Shown here one piece after another: positions 1 to 7,884 of a stretch of 22,223 nt of DNA. The notes below the pieces were generated by a model. That model saw only the letters and a list, made by a program, of their open reading frames with translations. It did no database searches and was not told the origin of the DNA. This DNA comes from a virus. How positions within the stretch are numbered: position 1 is the first letter of the stretch; each line of letters starts with the position of its first letter. The translations under genes and the position numbers were made by a program. The DNA is taken from positions 1 through 22,223 of IMG/VR virus record IMGVR_UViG_3300042449_000295. The stretch is one strand, 5' to 3'.

Positions 1-1
1 A

Positions 2-388
2 AAATTAAAGGTTACTGGTTCTGCTATGGAATATGAGTTTGAGGCACCAAACACTACTTTAGGTAATGATCTTTTAGAGATGGTTAAACGTGGTGATGTT
101 TATCAATCATCATTTGCTTTTAGTGTTGAGGCTGAGGACTGGGAGGAAAGAGCAGGTATGAAACCAAAAAGAATAATTAAAGGCATTAAGAAAGTATATG
201 ATGTTTCACCGGTAACATATCCAGCAAATCCAGACACAATGGTTGCCAAGCGCAGCTATGAGCAGATAGCAGGAAAGTTAGATGAAGAATTACAAAGCGT
301 TATTGACATATCAGTAAAATCTGAAATTAATATACAGAACGAATTACGCAGGAATGCCCTGCACTTATTAAATTTAAAAACAAAATAA
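2..388 (+). CDS. HK97-family prohead protease, C-terminal part
   Basis: This is the C-terminal 128 residues of a capsid maturation protease, open from the first complete codon of the window, so the true start lies upstream. In this family the enzyme cleaves the N-terminal scaffold segment from the major capsid protein inside the prohead. The visible part has the segment RGDVYQSSFAFSV followed by a Trp, which matches the family's nucleophile region (usually GxxSxxF), and the conserved DVSPVTYPANPDT block near the end of the fold. The catalytic His expected upstream lies outside the window. An in-frame ATG at 26 is internal to the domain and is unlikely to be the start. The stop codon overlaps the capsid gene start (TAATG), the usual protease-capsid order. 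The family assignment is confident; the activity is inferred. Confidence 0.9.
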   Translation, partial: KLKVTGSAMEYEFEAPNTTLGNDLLEMVKRGDVYQSSFAFSVEAEDWEERAGMKPKRIIKGIKKVYDVSPVTYPANPDTMVAKRSYEQIAGKLDEELQSVIDISVKSEINIQNELRRNALHLLNLKTK

Positions 389-1614
389 TGACTGCAAAGG
401 AATTAAGAGAAAAGCGGGCTTCCGATTACGCAATAATGGAAGACCTACAAAAAAGAGCCGCAGCCGAAGGTAGATTAATGTCTGCTGACGAATCCGCACA
501 ATGGGATAAAGCGGATGGTTCTTTTAAAAGTTATACAGACCAAATTTCACGTTTAGAAAGATGGAATGAAATCAACTCCGAGTCAAGAGGAGTTAGTGTT
601 ATTGAAGACACACTTGCTGCATTGCCAACTGACAAAAGAGAGATTGTAAAGTCTCCAGAGTACCACTCTGCATTCATGAAGGCTATTGCAAAGAGAGAGT
701 TGAACAACACAGAGCGCGGATTACTTCGTGAAATGCGTGGTACTGCAACGATTACTACTGCGGAGAGTGGCTTGGCAGGTGGTTATGTTATTCCTTACCA
801 ATTCTCAAACGAGTTGGAAAGAACAATGGCTTACTACGGACCAATGTTACAAGTTAGCCGTATTATAACTACTCCGCAAGCAGGCACTTTGTATTGGCCA
901 AAGGTAAACGATACAGGAACAAGTGCTAACTGGCATACAGAGGCAGCGTCAGTAACTGTTCAAGACATGACCTTTACAAGAGAAACATTTGCAGCTCACG
1001 TTTGTAACACATTGGTAAAAGTATCTGTTGAATGGGCAAATGACGAGTTTGGTCTATTGAATAGTGAATTGCCAATCATGTTAGGTGAGCGTTTAGGTAG
1101 AGCATTGAACACTGCATTTACAACTGGTGATGGTTCTGGTAAACCAACAGGATTCAGAGATGTTGCACCTTCCGGTGTAGAATCTGCAACTACTGGCGCG
1201 TTTACTGCTGGCAATTTAATTGACCTTGTTCACTCTGTGGACATTGCGTATAGAAATAGCCCATCGGCTGCGTTCATGATGCATGACCAGATTTTAAGTG
1301 CGGTTAGAAAGTTAAACTATGATACTGCAAATAATCCATTATTCCAACCATCATTGAGAGAAGGTACACCTGATAGATTATTGGGCTACAATTTCTTTGT
1401 GAACAATGATTTACCATCTGCACAGGCTGCTGATGCGAAGATTATTTTCTTTGGAGATTGGAGTAAGTATATAATCCGTGCTGTTGCAAACAATGTGCTT
1501 GTACCATTGCGTGAGCGTTTCATGGATGAGATGGAAATAGGTTTCTTAATGTATGCAAGGTATGATGGCAAATTGCTTAATACGGCTGCAATTAAGCACC
1601 TAAAGAATCTGTAA
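388..1614 (+). CDS. HK97-fold major capsid protein
   Basis: This 408-residue protein forms the icosahedral shell. Residues 1 to about 90 are charged and helical, like the delta (scaffold) domain that the upstream protease removes. The HK97 fold follows: AESGLAGGYVIP near residue 125, an E-loop-like stretch around residues 160-190, and the very typical RALNTAFTTGDGSGKPTGF block near residue 240. Length fits the family. The ATG overlaps the protease stop, so the two are probably translationally coupled. A terminator-like hairpin 20 nt after the stop may produce extra capsid transcript relative to downstream genes. The cleavage position cannot be read from sequence alone. The order protease, capsid, connector supports the call. 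Confidence 0.95.
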   Translation: MTAKELREKRASDYAIMEDLQKRAAAEGRLMSADESAQWDKADGSFKSYTDQISRLERWNEINSESRGVSVIEDTLAALPTDKREIVKSPEYHSAFMKAIAKRELNNTERGLLREMRGTATITTAESGLAGGYVIPYQFSNELERTMAYYGPMLQVSRIITTPQAGTLYWPKVNDTGTSANWHTEAASVTVQDMTFTRETFAAHVCNTLVKVSVEWANDEFGLLNSELPIMLGERLGRALNTAFTTGDGSGKPTGFRDVAPSGVESATTGAFTAGNLIDLVHSVDIAYRNSPSAAFMMHDQILSAVRKLNYDTANNPLFQPSLREGTPDRLLGYNFFVNNDLPSAQAADAKIIFFGDWSKYIIRAVANNVLVPLRERFMDEMEIGFLMYARYDGKLLNTAAIKHLKNL

Positions 1615-1634
1615 TTTCATTAGGGATCTAATCT

Positions 1635-1664
1635 GGAGGACTTGAAATATAGTCCTCCATTTTA
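1635..1664 (+). terminator. Hairpin after the capsid gene, terminator-like
   Basis: A perfect 8-bp inverted repeat (GGAGGACT at 1635-1642, AGTCCTCC at 1651-1658) encloses an 8-nt loop and is followed by a short AT tail with four T's at 1661-1663 and just before. The T-run is modest, so partial termination or transcript 3'-end protection is more likely than a full stop. It lies in the 62-nt gap between the capsid and connector genes. Confidence 0.6.
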
Positions 1665-1676
1665 AAATATAATCAA

Positions 1677-2237
1677 ATGGCTTGGAAAGTAACTACTGCA
1701 CCTGTTAATGAACCTTGGACTCTTGCCGAGGTTAAAAGCTATTTAAAGATTGATGATTCTAACGAGGATTCAATGTTAAATACTTTAATAAAAGGTGCAA
1801 GGATGGTGGCAGAAAGTTATCTTAACCAAGCATTAATTACACAAACAATAACGGAGAAGTTTGATAGGTTATCTAATCCAACTATTTACCTTAGTGTATC
1901 TCCAGTTATTGCCGTTACTAATTTCCAGTATGCAGACAGCCAAAATACTACGCAAACCTTTGCAGCGACAGAATATGTCGTTGACACATTTAGTAAACCA
2001 GCACGGCTCTCTCTTGCTTACGGGAAAACATGGCCTACACTTTACGGAAATATAAATGATGTAACGATTACTTACACGGCTGGATACGACACAGAAAGTA
2101 GTGGTGTGCCATTTCAAATAAGACAAGCTATTCTTTTAATGGTAGCTGATACCTACGAGAATAGACAAGATTACGTTAGGAAATTACCTACTGCATCTCA
2201 ATATTTACTTGACCAATATCGCGTTCAATATTTCTAA
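1677..2237 (+). CDS. Head-tail connector, gp6-like
   Basis: This 186-residue protein resembles the HK97 gp6 / phiE125 gp8 head-tail connector family, which forms a ring below the portal. The N-terminus WTLAEVKSYLKIDDSNEDS, followed by a helix with ARMVAESYLNQALITQ, is the family hallmark. A central beta-rich section carries YLSVSPVIAVTNFQY, and a C-terminal helix carries PFQIRQAILLMVADTYENRQD. It lies directly after the capsid gene, as usual. The ATG follows an A/T-rich leader without a Shine-Dalgarno sequence. Its stop (TAATG) overlaps the head-closure start. Family assignment is firm from motif and position; ring formation is inferred from homologues. Confidence 0.88.
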   Translation: MAWKVTTAPVNEPWTLAEVKSYLKIDDSNEDSMLNTLIKGARMVAESYLNQALITQTITEKFDRLSNPTIYLSVSPVIAVTNFQYADSQNTTQTFAATEYVVDTFSKPARLSLAYGKTWPTLYGNINDVTITYTAGYDTESSGVPFQIRQAILLMVADTYENRQDYVRKLPTASQYLLDQYRVQYF

Positions 2238-4381
2238 TGAAGTATAACAAAAATGAAATTATTGGTCGAATGCGTGACAGGATAACTATCCAAAATGTCA
2301 CACGTTCAAAATCAGACACAGGCTATGCTTCCGAGTCATGGGCAGATTTAACTACCGTTTGGGCGAATGCCGAAAGCAAGTTACCTCCATCCAATGAAAC
2401 GGTAATAGATGGTAAGAATACTGCTAAAAATATTAGCGACTTTACTATAAGATATACGACAGGCATTGATGAAGAAAGTCGTATTATTTGGAATGAGAAG
2501 TTATATCAAGTAAGGAATATAAAGGTAAGTCACGATAGAAGATTTATAAGTTTTCAAGGTGAGTTCTACGACTCATACATACTTACCGGTGTTTCCGTTG
2601 CTGCCATTCTTACAGCCAATGCCAGTGTATCATCTAATATTAAAGTGATACACAATGTCCTTGCTGCAATGAATGCCATAGCAACGACAAACGCTGAATT
2701 AACAGTTACTCAACAAGGTCAAGTCTTGGTGGAGGCTTCTCTCTCCGCATCTGGCAATCTTTCTGCTGATGCTACAAAAGTGATACCAATTAATAGCGAT
2801 GTTACGGCAAATGGCACTTTAGCTGCTGCAGTAACTAAAGCTATAAATATAGATAGTACAATAAATGCAAATGCTACTTTAGTAAGCGATGCTTTAGTGA
2901 GTAAAACTTTATTAAGTACATTAAATGCAAATGCTACGACATCGGCTGATGTTGATGTAGTAACGCAAGGCTCTGTTAGTGTAGATGCATCTTTAACAGG
3001 ATTAGGCACTGTTGCTGCTGAAATTAAGCGCACAGTTACATTAGAAAGTAGTTCAAGCACAAGCGCAACGACAGAATTAAACGCTACACTTACCAAAGTA
3101 ATTGAGGCAAGTGCAACGGCTACGGCTAACACACAAAGTACAGCACAGTTAACCATACCAGTAAACGCAGCTGCAAATGCTACGGCTAACACATCGGCAG
3201 ATGCTACATTATCCTATACAGTCAATGCCGAGTTAAATGCAACGGCACAAACAACGCTTGACGCACAGATAACAAGGATTATCTCTGCAGAAATGACTGC
3301 AACTGCACAGACAACGGTTGAGGCAGGCATCGGTGTTACGTTTGTTTCTTCATTAATGGCTTATGGTTCTGTTACTAATGCAAGTATTTTAAGAACGGCA
3401 ACTCTTGAAAGTTCTTTAACTGCCAATGGCACAACTGCTGCAACAATAACTACGGTTGACAATGTATCGGCAAGTATAACGGGAACGGCAACGGTGACGA
3501 GTGCGACGTTAGATGTAGCTGCGCCTACTGTATCGGTCGAATACCTTGTTATTGCTGGTGGTGGTTCGGGTGGTGGTGGTGGTACTGTTGCTCATGCTGG
3601 TGGTGGTGGTGGTGCTGGTGGTTATAGATGTTCAGTTGTAGGAGAAAATAGTGGTGGGAATACATCTGCTGAATCTAAATTAACATTAACAAAAGGTACA
3701 ACTTATACTATTACAGTAGGTGGTGGTGGTTCTGTTCCAGCACAAAATGTAGAAGGTAATAGTGGTACTGCAAGTTCTATAAGTACATTAGTGACCACAG
3801 TTGGCGGTGGTGGTGGTGGTAAAGGTAATTCTGGAGTAGCTAAAACAGGAGGTTCTGGTGGTGGTGGTGGATTTGGCACTAATGGTGCAAATGGAACAAC
3901 AAATGAAGGTAAAAAAGGAGGTAATTCTATTGATACTCTTCCTGATACTAATTATAGAAATGGAGCTGGTGGTGGTGGTGCTGGTGCTGATGCTCAAAAT
4001 GTTGTTAATACTGCAAGTGTTGCAACTGCTGGAGGAGCGGGCATAAGTTCTTCAATTACTGGTTCAAGCGTACCAAGAGCTGGAGGCGGTGGCGGTGGTG
4101 CTGGAAGGATTGGTAGTAGTTCATTATCTGGCGGTGCAGGTGGAAATGGAGGCGGTGGTGCTGGTGGAGATTCATCAGGGTCGCCAACAAATGGTGGAGA
4201 TGGTACTGATAATAGAGGTGCTGGTGGTGGTGGTGCTGCCAAAACAATGTCTGGTGGTAAAGGAGGTTCTGGAGTTGTAATAATATCTGCTGGTATTGCC
4301 GCAGTATCAACAACTGGTTCACCGAGTAACCCAAGTTTAGGTGTTTATATATTTAATGGCGATGGTTCAATTACATTTTAA
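2237..4381 (+). CDS. Head-closure protein fused to repeat fibre and glycine-rich adhesin domain
   Basis: This 714-residue protein has three parts. Residues 1-113 match the phage head-tail joining / head-closure family (SPP1 gp16-like), with GRMRDRITIQ, a WADLTTVWANAES segment and IIWNEKLYQVRNIK. Family members normally stop at about 110 residues. Residues 117-430 are about 15 degenerate 20-22-residue Ala/Thr/Ser/Asn-rich repeats. Residues 434-714 form a glycine-rich domain that opens with VEYLVIAGGGSGG, carries several poly-Gly runs and closes with GGSGVVIIS and GVYIFNGDGSITF. That is the layout of glycine-rich phage tail and adhesin proteins. The frame is open throughout with no internal stop, and it starts coupled to the connector. 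I infer a neck-anchored fibre or whisker that may bind host surfaces. Internal initiation, for example at Met145, could also yield a separate fibre protein. Confidence 0.8.
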   Translation: MKYNKNEIIGRMRDRITIQNVTRSKSDTGYASESWADLTTVWANAESKLPPSNETVIDGKNTAKNISDFTIRYTTGIDEESRIIWNEKLYQVRNIKVSHDRRFISFQGEFYDSYILTGVSVAAILTANASVSSNIKVIHNVLAAMNAIATTNAELTVTQQGQVLVEASLSASGNLSADATKVIPINSDVTANGTLAAAVTKAINIDSTINANATLVSDALVSKTLLSTLNANATTSADVDVVTQGSVSVDASLTGLGTVAAEIKRTVTLESSSSTSATTELNATLTKVIEASATATANTQSTAQLTIPVNAAANATANTSADATLSYTVNAELNATAQTTLDAQITRIISAEMTATAQTTVEAGIGVTFVSSLMAYGSVTNASILRTATLESSLTANGTTAATITTVDNVSASITGTATVTSATLDVAAPTVSVEYLVIAGGGSGGGGGTVAHAGGGGGAGGYRCSVVGENSGGNTSAESKLTLTKGTTYTITVGGGGSVPAQNVEGNSGTASSISTLVTTVGGGGGGKGNSGVAKTGGSGGGGGFGTNGANGTTNEGKKGGNSIDTLPDTNYRNGAGGGGAGADAQNVVNTASVATAGGAGISSSITGSSVPRAGGGGGGAGRIGSSSLSGGAGGNGGGGAGGDSSGSPTNGGDGTDNRGAGGGGAAKTMSGGKGGSGVVIISAGIAAVSTTGSPSNPSLGVYIFNGDGSITF
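2585..3526 (+). repeat. About 15 degenerate 20-22-residue coding repeats
   Basis: The encoded repeats follow the loose pattern of alternating small residues xxLNATATTxADxxxxxxI, for example AELNATAQTTLDAQITRIIS followed by AEMTATAQTTVEAGIGVTFV. Period is about 60-66 nt. Copies have diverged, so this is a protein-level repeat rather than a DNA satellite. The alternating hydrophobic pattern suggests a beta-rich stalk. Twelve N-x-S/T tripeptides occur within residues 128-411. Confidence 0.75.
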
Positions 4382-4392
4382 AGAATAAATAT

Positions 4393-4761
4393 ATGGCACA
4401 CTTTGCAAAACTTGATGTAAATAATTATGTAATTGGTGTTCACGTTGTTGTGAATGAGGTTATTACTATAAATGGTATTGAAAGTGAACAAGTTGGAATA
4501 GATTTTTTAACCAATTTGCACGATTATAATTTATGGAAACAAACATCTTATAACGGCAACTTTCGCAAAAACTATGCTGGCATTGGCTACTATTACGATA
4601 GCATTAGGGATGCTTTTATTCCTCCTAAACCTTTTCCCTCATGGACATTGAACGAGCAAAGTTGCCTTTGGCAATCACCTATACCATATCCAAATGATGG
4701 TAAAGAGTACACATGGAATGAGGAAACAGGCAACTGGGAAGAAATAAACCTAACACAATGA
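4393..4761 (+). CDS. Phage structural-region protein of unknown function (WKQTSYNG family)
   Basis: This 122-residue protein begins MAHFAKLDVNNYVIGVHVV, then carries WKQTSYNGNFRKNYAGIGYY, YDSIRDAFIPPKPFPSW and a C-terminal PYPNDGKEYTWNEETGNW. I recognise this combination as recurring in small proteins beside tail or fibre genes of many environmental phages, usually annotated hypothetical. There is no signal peptide or membrane segment, and it is rich in Trp, Tyr and Asn. It sits between the adhesin-like head-closure fusion and a glycosyltransferase, and its stop overlaps that gene's start by 4 nt. A virion-associated or adhesin-accessory role is inferred only from position. Confidence 0.7.
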   Translation: MAHFAKLDVNNYVIGVHVVVNEVITINGIESEQVGIDFLTNLHDYNLWKQTSYNGNFRKNYAGIGYYYDSIRDAFIPPKPFPSWTLNEQSCLWQSPIPYPNDGKEYTWNEETGNWEEINLTQ

Positions 4762-5732
4762 AAATAGCCATTTTTACTAACATCAACTCTCCAGCTACCG
4801 ACTTTTACCGAACAGTTGGCTGCTATGCCTACATGGGGCATGATATAAGATACCTTGCCATTGAATCGGCAAAGTGGTTTGATTTAATGGATGTTGATGT
4901 TGTAGTGGCTAAATCTCCTAATGGCATGGCATACTTTGAAATGCTAAGAGAGTGCAAGAGAATGGGTAAGAAGATTATTATTGACCATGACGATAATCTA
5001 CACGAAACAACAAGGACTAATCCGGCACACGCTGGACTAAGCCATGAGGCAATGCGTAAAACGGTGGAGGATTGCTTCGGCTTTGCTGACCACATTATTT
5101 ATTCTACCGATGCCTTGCAAAAATACTATATGCCTTATCATGAAGGCATTGCAAGCACAGTTATAAATAATGGATGGAATCCAATTATTCAGCCATTTAT
5201 GCCAGTGCCTAAGATAGAAGATAAGATAAGATTTATTTGGCGCGGTTCTATGCACCACTTGGATGACATAGGCAGTATAGCAAGTTATATAAATGAGTTA
5301 TCGGAAGATGAGAGCTGTGATGTTGCCATGCTTGGCATACAGGATTTTATCATGGCTCACTTGTTTCCAAAGGTAAAAACAAAGGAATGGAATAGTTCTT
5401 TGTTTGGCTACTTTGAAACATTAAACAATAGCCAATGCCATTACGGTTTATTTCCGTTACTCAAAAACGATTTCAACTTTGCAAAGAGTAATATATTTGC
5501 CATTGAAATGTTAGTCGCTGGCGGTGTAACGATTGCACCAAAGGGAATACCAGAGTACAATATACCAGGTGTGATAAAGTATGAGGACTTTGGCGATGTT
5601 ATGGAGGCAGTAAAAAACAAGGATTTTGACAGAGAGGCAATAGTGAAGGAGGGAAGGGAGTATTTGAACGATGTGCTTAGAGTGGACAAGACAAACAAAA
5701 AGAGAGAACTAATTTTAAATAATTTAAACTAA
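4758..5732 (+). CDS. GT-B-fold glycosyltransferase-like protein
   Basis: This 324-residue protein looks like a single-chain GT-B glycosyltransferase of the GT4-like type. The N-terminal half has KIIIDHDDNLHE (residues 72-83) and an IYSTDAL...TVINN stretch (114-138), both typical of this group. The C-terminal nucleotide-sugar half has WRGSMHHLDD (161-170) and GLFPLLKNDFNFAKSNIF followed by a Glu and AGGVTIA (230-260), resembling the donor-binding E...AAG.P motif. No signal peptide is seen, so it acts in the cytoplasm. Its start overlaps the previous gene (ATGA). Position inside the structural block suggests a virion protein as acceptor, possibly the neighbouring repeat-rich fusion, but cell-surface modification is an alternative. 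Sugar donor and acceptor are unknown. Confidence 0.8.
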   Translation: MKIAIFTNINSPATDFYRTVGCYAYMGHDIRYLAIESAKWFDLMDVDVVVAKSPNGMAYFEMLRECKRMGKKIIIDHDDNLHETTRTNPAHAGLSHEAMRKTVEDCFGFADHIIYSTDALQKYYMPYHEGIASTVINNGWNPIIQPFMPVPKIEDKIRFIWRGSMHHLDDIGSIASYINELSEDESCDVAMLGIQDFIMAHLFPKVKTKEWNSSLFGYFETLNNSQCHYGLFPLLKNDFNFAKSNIFAIEMLVAGGVTIAPKGIPEYNIPGVIKYEDFGDVMEAVKNKDFDREAIVKEGREYLNDVLRVDKTNKKRELILNNLN

Positions 5733-5738
5733 TAAACT

Positions 5739-6149
5739 ATGGCGGCTTTTTCAGATTATTTGGAAGACCAAATAACAGCATGGATTGCAGGAACAACTTT
5801 TGCAACTGCTCCAACGGCAACTTTTGTGCAGTTGTATAATGGTAATCCGACAGACACAGGCTCTGGTGGTACTCCTATTGTAATTGCAACTGCGGCAAGA
5901 ACATCTATTGCGAGTGGCACAGGGTCATGGACAAGAGGTACAGGGGGAAATGGTACAATTACAAATGCATCTGCTTTTACTATTACAACAAGTGCAACAG
6001 CTACGGCATCTGCTACTTACGTTACAGTTTGGGACGCATCTGCATCTGGTAATTTACTTTTCTTTGGTCTATTAACATCTGCAAAAACTATTGCAGTAGG
6101 TGATGAGGTTAAGTTTAACTCATCTGCATTAACCTTAACAGTTGCCTAA
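5739..6149 (+). CDS. Small phage tail-fibre-like structural protein
   Basis: This 136-residue protein matches the layout of a widespread small phage protein family often labelled tail fibre-like or minor structural. It has an N-terminal helix DYLEDQITAWI, then TAPTATFVQLYNGNPTDTG, a beta-rich Thr/Ala stretch with TYVTVWDASASGNLLFFGLL, and a final KTIAVGDEVKFNSSALTL. Soluble, no signal peptide. It closes the accessory group inserted between head-closure and tail-completion genes and is followed by a hairpin. A virion surface role is inferred from family resemblance and position; the exact location in the particle is unknown. Confidence 0.7.
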   Translation: MAAFSDYLEDQITAWIAGTTFATAPTATFVQLYNGNPTDTGSGGTPIVIATAARTSIASGTGSWTRGTGGNGTITNASAFTITTSATATASATYVTVWDASASGNLLFFGLLTSAKTIAVGDEVKFNSSALTLTVA

Positions 6150-6151
6150 AT

Positions 6152-6190
6152 ATTAGGAGAATGCTTAGGTGTTCTCCTAATTAATATTTT
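6152..6190 (+). terminator. Hairpin between accessory and tail-completion genes
   Basis: A perfect 10-bp inverted repeat (ATTAGGAGAA at 6152-6161, TTCTCCTAAT at 6172-6181) has a 10-nt loop and is followed by TAATATTTT with four T's at 6187-6190. It occupies nearly the whole 44-nt gap between two genes. The T-run begins several bases after the stem, so termination may be partial. Confidence 0.6.
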
Positions 6191-6193
6191 ACC

Positions 6194-6778
6194 ATGACTT
6201 ACATTACGCAGAGCCAAATATCAAGGTTAAGAAGAGCAAGCGCAACAGGTGCTAAAAGAAGAGGCTTGTTTGCTAATGGTTTGGCAGAATGTGTGCTTGA
6301 ATTAGATGACATCTTATCAAAGATAACAGTTGATAAAAGAATGGATGTAATCAATGCCGCAATGCCTGCTGCGATAAATATATATAAGTCGCTTATTCCT
6401 GTGTCTAAAAAAGAACACAAAATAAGTACGTTTTCTAAAGGTGTAGGTAAGGCAGATGGCAATGGTAATTATAGGTATATAGTTAAACCTGGCAATCTAC
6501 AAAGGTCTGTAAAAGGATTAAGCCAATTACTAAAAAAATACAAGTGGAATAATGGAGCAATAGGGCCTCATTACATTCCACAGCCAGTAGGTTCTACTTT
6601 AAACAGTGAACAAAAATACGATGGCTTTTACGCTCACATGGTTTATGGCTCTGCCAAAGCATGGAGGCAAAAGATAGTCTTAAAAGCAAAAACTATGTCT
6701 GCATCTGTTGTTTATCCAAAGATGATAGCAGAGGCAAAGGAAGTAGTTATGATGTACCCTAAAAAGTTTTGGGAATGA
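6194..6778 (+). CDS. Tail-completion protein, HK97 gp10-like
   Basis: This 194-residue basic protein resembles the HK97 gp10 / neck tail-completion family. The region from about residue 50 reads INAAMPAAINIYKSLIPVSK, as in the family's conserved helix followed by a SLxxSI-like beta block (GNLQRSVKGLSQLLKKY). The C-terminal part has a YDGFYAHMVYGSAKAWRQ segment resembling the YAxxVExGT pattern, then a terminal helix. Order relative to the gp17-like and tail-tube genes is canonical. The last bases overlap the next gene by 4 nt (ATGA). It is preceded by a hairpin and AT-rich leader, so it may sit at the start of a processed transcript segment. Confidence 0.72.
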   Translation: MTYITQSQISRLRRASATGAKRRGLFANGLAECVLELDDILSKITVDKRMDVINAAMPAAINIYKSLIPVSKKEHKISTFSKGVGKADGNGNYRYIVKPGNLQRSVKGLSQLLKKYKWNNGAIGPHYIPQPVGSTLNSEQKYDGFYAHMVYGSAKAWRQKIVLKAKTMSASVVYPKMIAEAKEVVMMYPKKFWE

Positions 6779-7164
6779 TAGGAAAGGTAATTTACGGAAG
6801 GTTAAGCGCAGAGCCAACAGTCATAGCGATTGTAGGGCAAAAGATTTATCCAGACTTAACTCCGCAAGACGTGCAATATCCTTTCTGTGTTTACACCATA
6901 GTTAATTCTACTCCCGTTGATTACAAGGATGGACAAAGTAACTTGGAGGAAGTGCAATTTCAAGTTGACTGCTATACGCAAAGTTACGATAGCACACAAG
7001 AGCTTGCAAACAACATAAGAAATAGCCTTGATAGGTTTACGGGAACAGTGAACGGTATAAGTGTACAAACGATAAAATATATGTCAAGCGATTCACAGGT
7101 TTACAATCCTACGCTAAATGTATATTGGATGTCAGTTGATTTTATGGCAAGAATGAAACGATAA
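6775..7164 (+). CDS. Tail-completion protein, SPP1 gp17-like (DUF3168 type)
   Basis: I chose the ATG at 6775, which overlaps the previous stop as ATGA, over an in-frame TTG six bases upstream; this gives 129 residues. The sequence starts MIGKVIYGRLSAEPTVIAIV, then has IYPDLTPQDVQYPFCVYTIV, EVQFQVDCYTQSYDSTQELA and a C-terminal YWMSVDFMARMKR strand. These are the marks of the small tail-terminator/completion family that caps the tail tube and joins it to the neck. Length (about 120-135) matches. It lies one gene before the tail-tube cluster, as in most siphoviruses. Confidence 0.82.
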   Translation: MIGKVIYGRLSAEPTVIAIVGQKIYPDLTPQDVQYPFCVYTIVNSTPVDYKDGQSNLEEVQFQVDCYTQSYDSTQELANNIRNSLDRFTGTVNGISVQTIKYMSSDSQVYNPTLNVYWMSVDFMARMKR

Positions 7165-7166
7165 TT

Positions 7167-7436
7167 ATGAAACTAAGATTAATAAAAACTTGGAACGGAA
7201 AGCCAGTCGGAGCAACAGGAGTTTTCCTTTCCGACTTTGGAGCTCAACTTGTTGCCGATGGCATTGCGGAGCATCTTGATGATGACTTTGTTGTAGAGCA
7301 GATGCCAGAGAAACAAGTGCAAGAGGCACCTCAACCTATTTATATTCCAGTGCCAATGCCTATGGATTATTTCCAGGATGAGAATGAATTGGAAAAAATT
7401 GATGTTAATATAGATTTGTCAAAAGCTAAAAAATAA
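7167..7436 (+). CDS. Small phage protein of unknown function between tail completion and tail tube
   Basis: This 89-residue protein starts MKLRLIKTWNGKPVGATGVF and continues with GAQLVADGIAEHLDDD, the pattern of short phage proteins carrying a small beta domain (a K-x-L-K-x-w-x-G-x-x-G-x-x-V start and an L-x-x-x-G-x-A-E motif). The C-terminal half is acidic, Pro-rich and probably disordered (PIYIPVPMPMDYF). It starts 2 nt after the previous stop and ends 4 nt before the tail-tube gene. Similar small proteins occur near connector and tail genes, with no known function that I can assign. Confidence 0.6.
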   Translation: MKLRLIKTWNGKPVGATGVFLSDFGAQLVADGIAEHLDDDFVVEQMPEKQVQEAPQPIYIPVPMPMDYFQDENELEKIDVNIDLSKAKK

Positions 7437-7440
7437 TAAA

Positions 7441-7869
7441 ATGGCAACAACTGGAATAATTAACGGTACGTTGATGAGGTTATACAAAGATAGCACTGCT
7501 ATTGGTTATGCTACATCCTGCCAAATGAACATCTCCGCAGCTATGCGTGAAATCTTAACAAAGGATTCAGCAGCTGGAGGATGGAGAGAAGTAAAGAAAG
7601 GTCAGTTATCTGGCACACTTTCCACAGAGGCATTATATGCAGGACCTGGTGACTCATCTACCAATTACTTGTTTGATGATCTCTTTACCGATTTAATTAG
7701 TGGTACTGCGCTAACTATTAAGTTTACTACTGACGTACAAGGTGACAACGTGTTTACGATGTCTGCTATCTGTACATCATTAGACCTTAATGCAGCCGTA
7801 GAAGAGAATACAAGTTACTCTGCATCCTTTGAGGTGACAGGTGCAATCGTGAAGACAACAAAAGCATAA
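7441..7869 (+). CDS. Major tail tube protein
   Basis: This 142-residue protein has the features of the TP901-1-like major tail protein family. It starts IINGTLMRLYKDSTAIGYAT, then has a strand-helix CQMNISAAMREILTKDSA with GGWREVKKGQLSGTLSTEAL, and ends with SYSASFEVTGAIV. In such phages the N-terminal strand and the RE.T.KDS...W region form the tube hexamer core. It is small for the family, consistent with a bare tube without added Ig domains. Position directly before the chaperone pair and tape measure is diagnostic. A/T-rich leader, no Shine-Dalgarno sequence. Confidence 0.88.
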   Translation: MATTGIINGTLMRLYKDSTAIGYATSCQMNISAAMREILTKDSAAGGWREVKKGQLSGTLSTEALYAGPGDSSTNYLFDDLFTDLISGTALTIKFTTDVQGDNVFTMSAICTSLDLNAAVEENTSYSASFEVTGAIVKTTKA

Positions 7870-7884
7870 TAAAAATTACCTAAC

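Noticed and set aside
2719-3192. A 157-codon reverse frame opposite the Ala/Thr repeats
   Set aside because: Its Val/Ala-rich composition mirrors the repeat codons of the forward gene; it is isolated and has no ribosome or promoter context.
3788-4334. Several forward and reverse frames in the glycine-rich coding region, and GGT-rich tracts resembling a DNA satellite
   Set aside because: They arise from GGT/GGA codon runs of the poly-Gly domain in the real frame. The runs are irregular and have no unique spacers, so there is neither a CRISPR array nor a simple satellite.
6769-6774. TTG start for the gp17-like gene
   Set aside because: An ATG two codons later forms the ATGA overlap used repeatedly in this genome and gives the usual family N-terminus.
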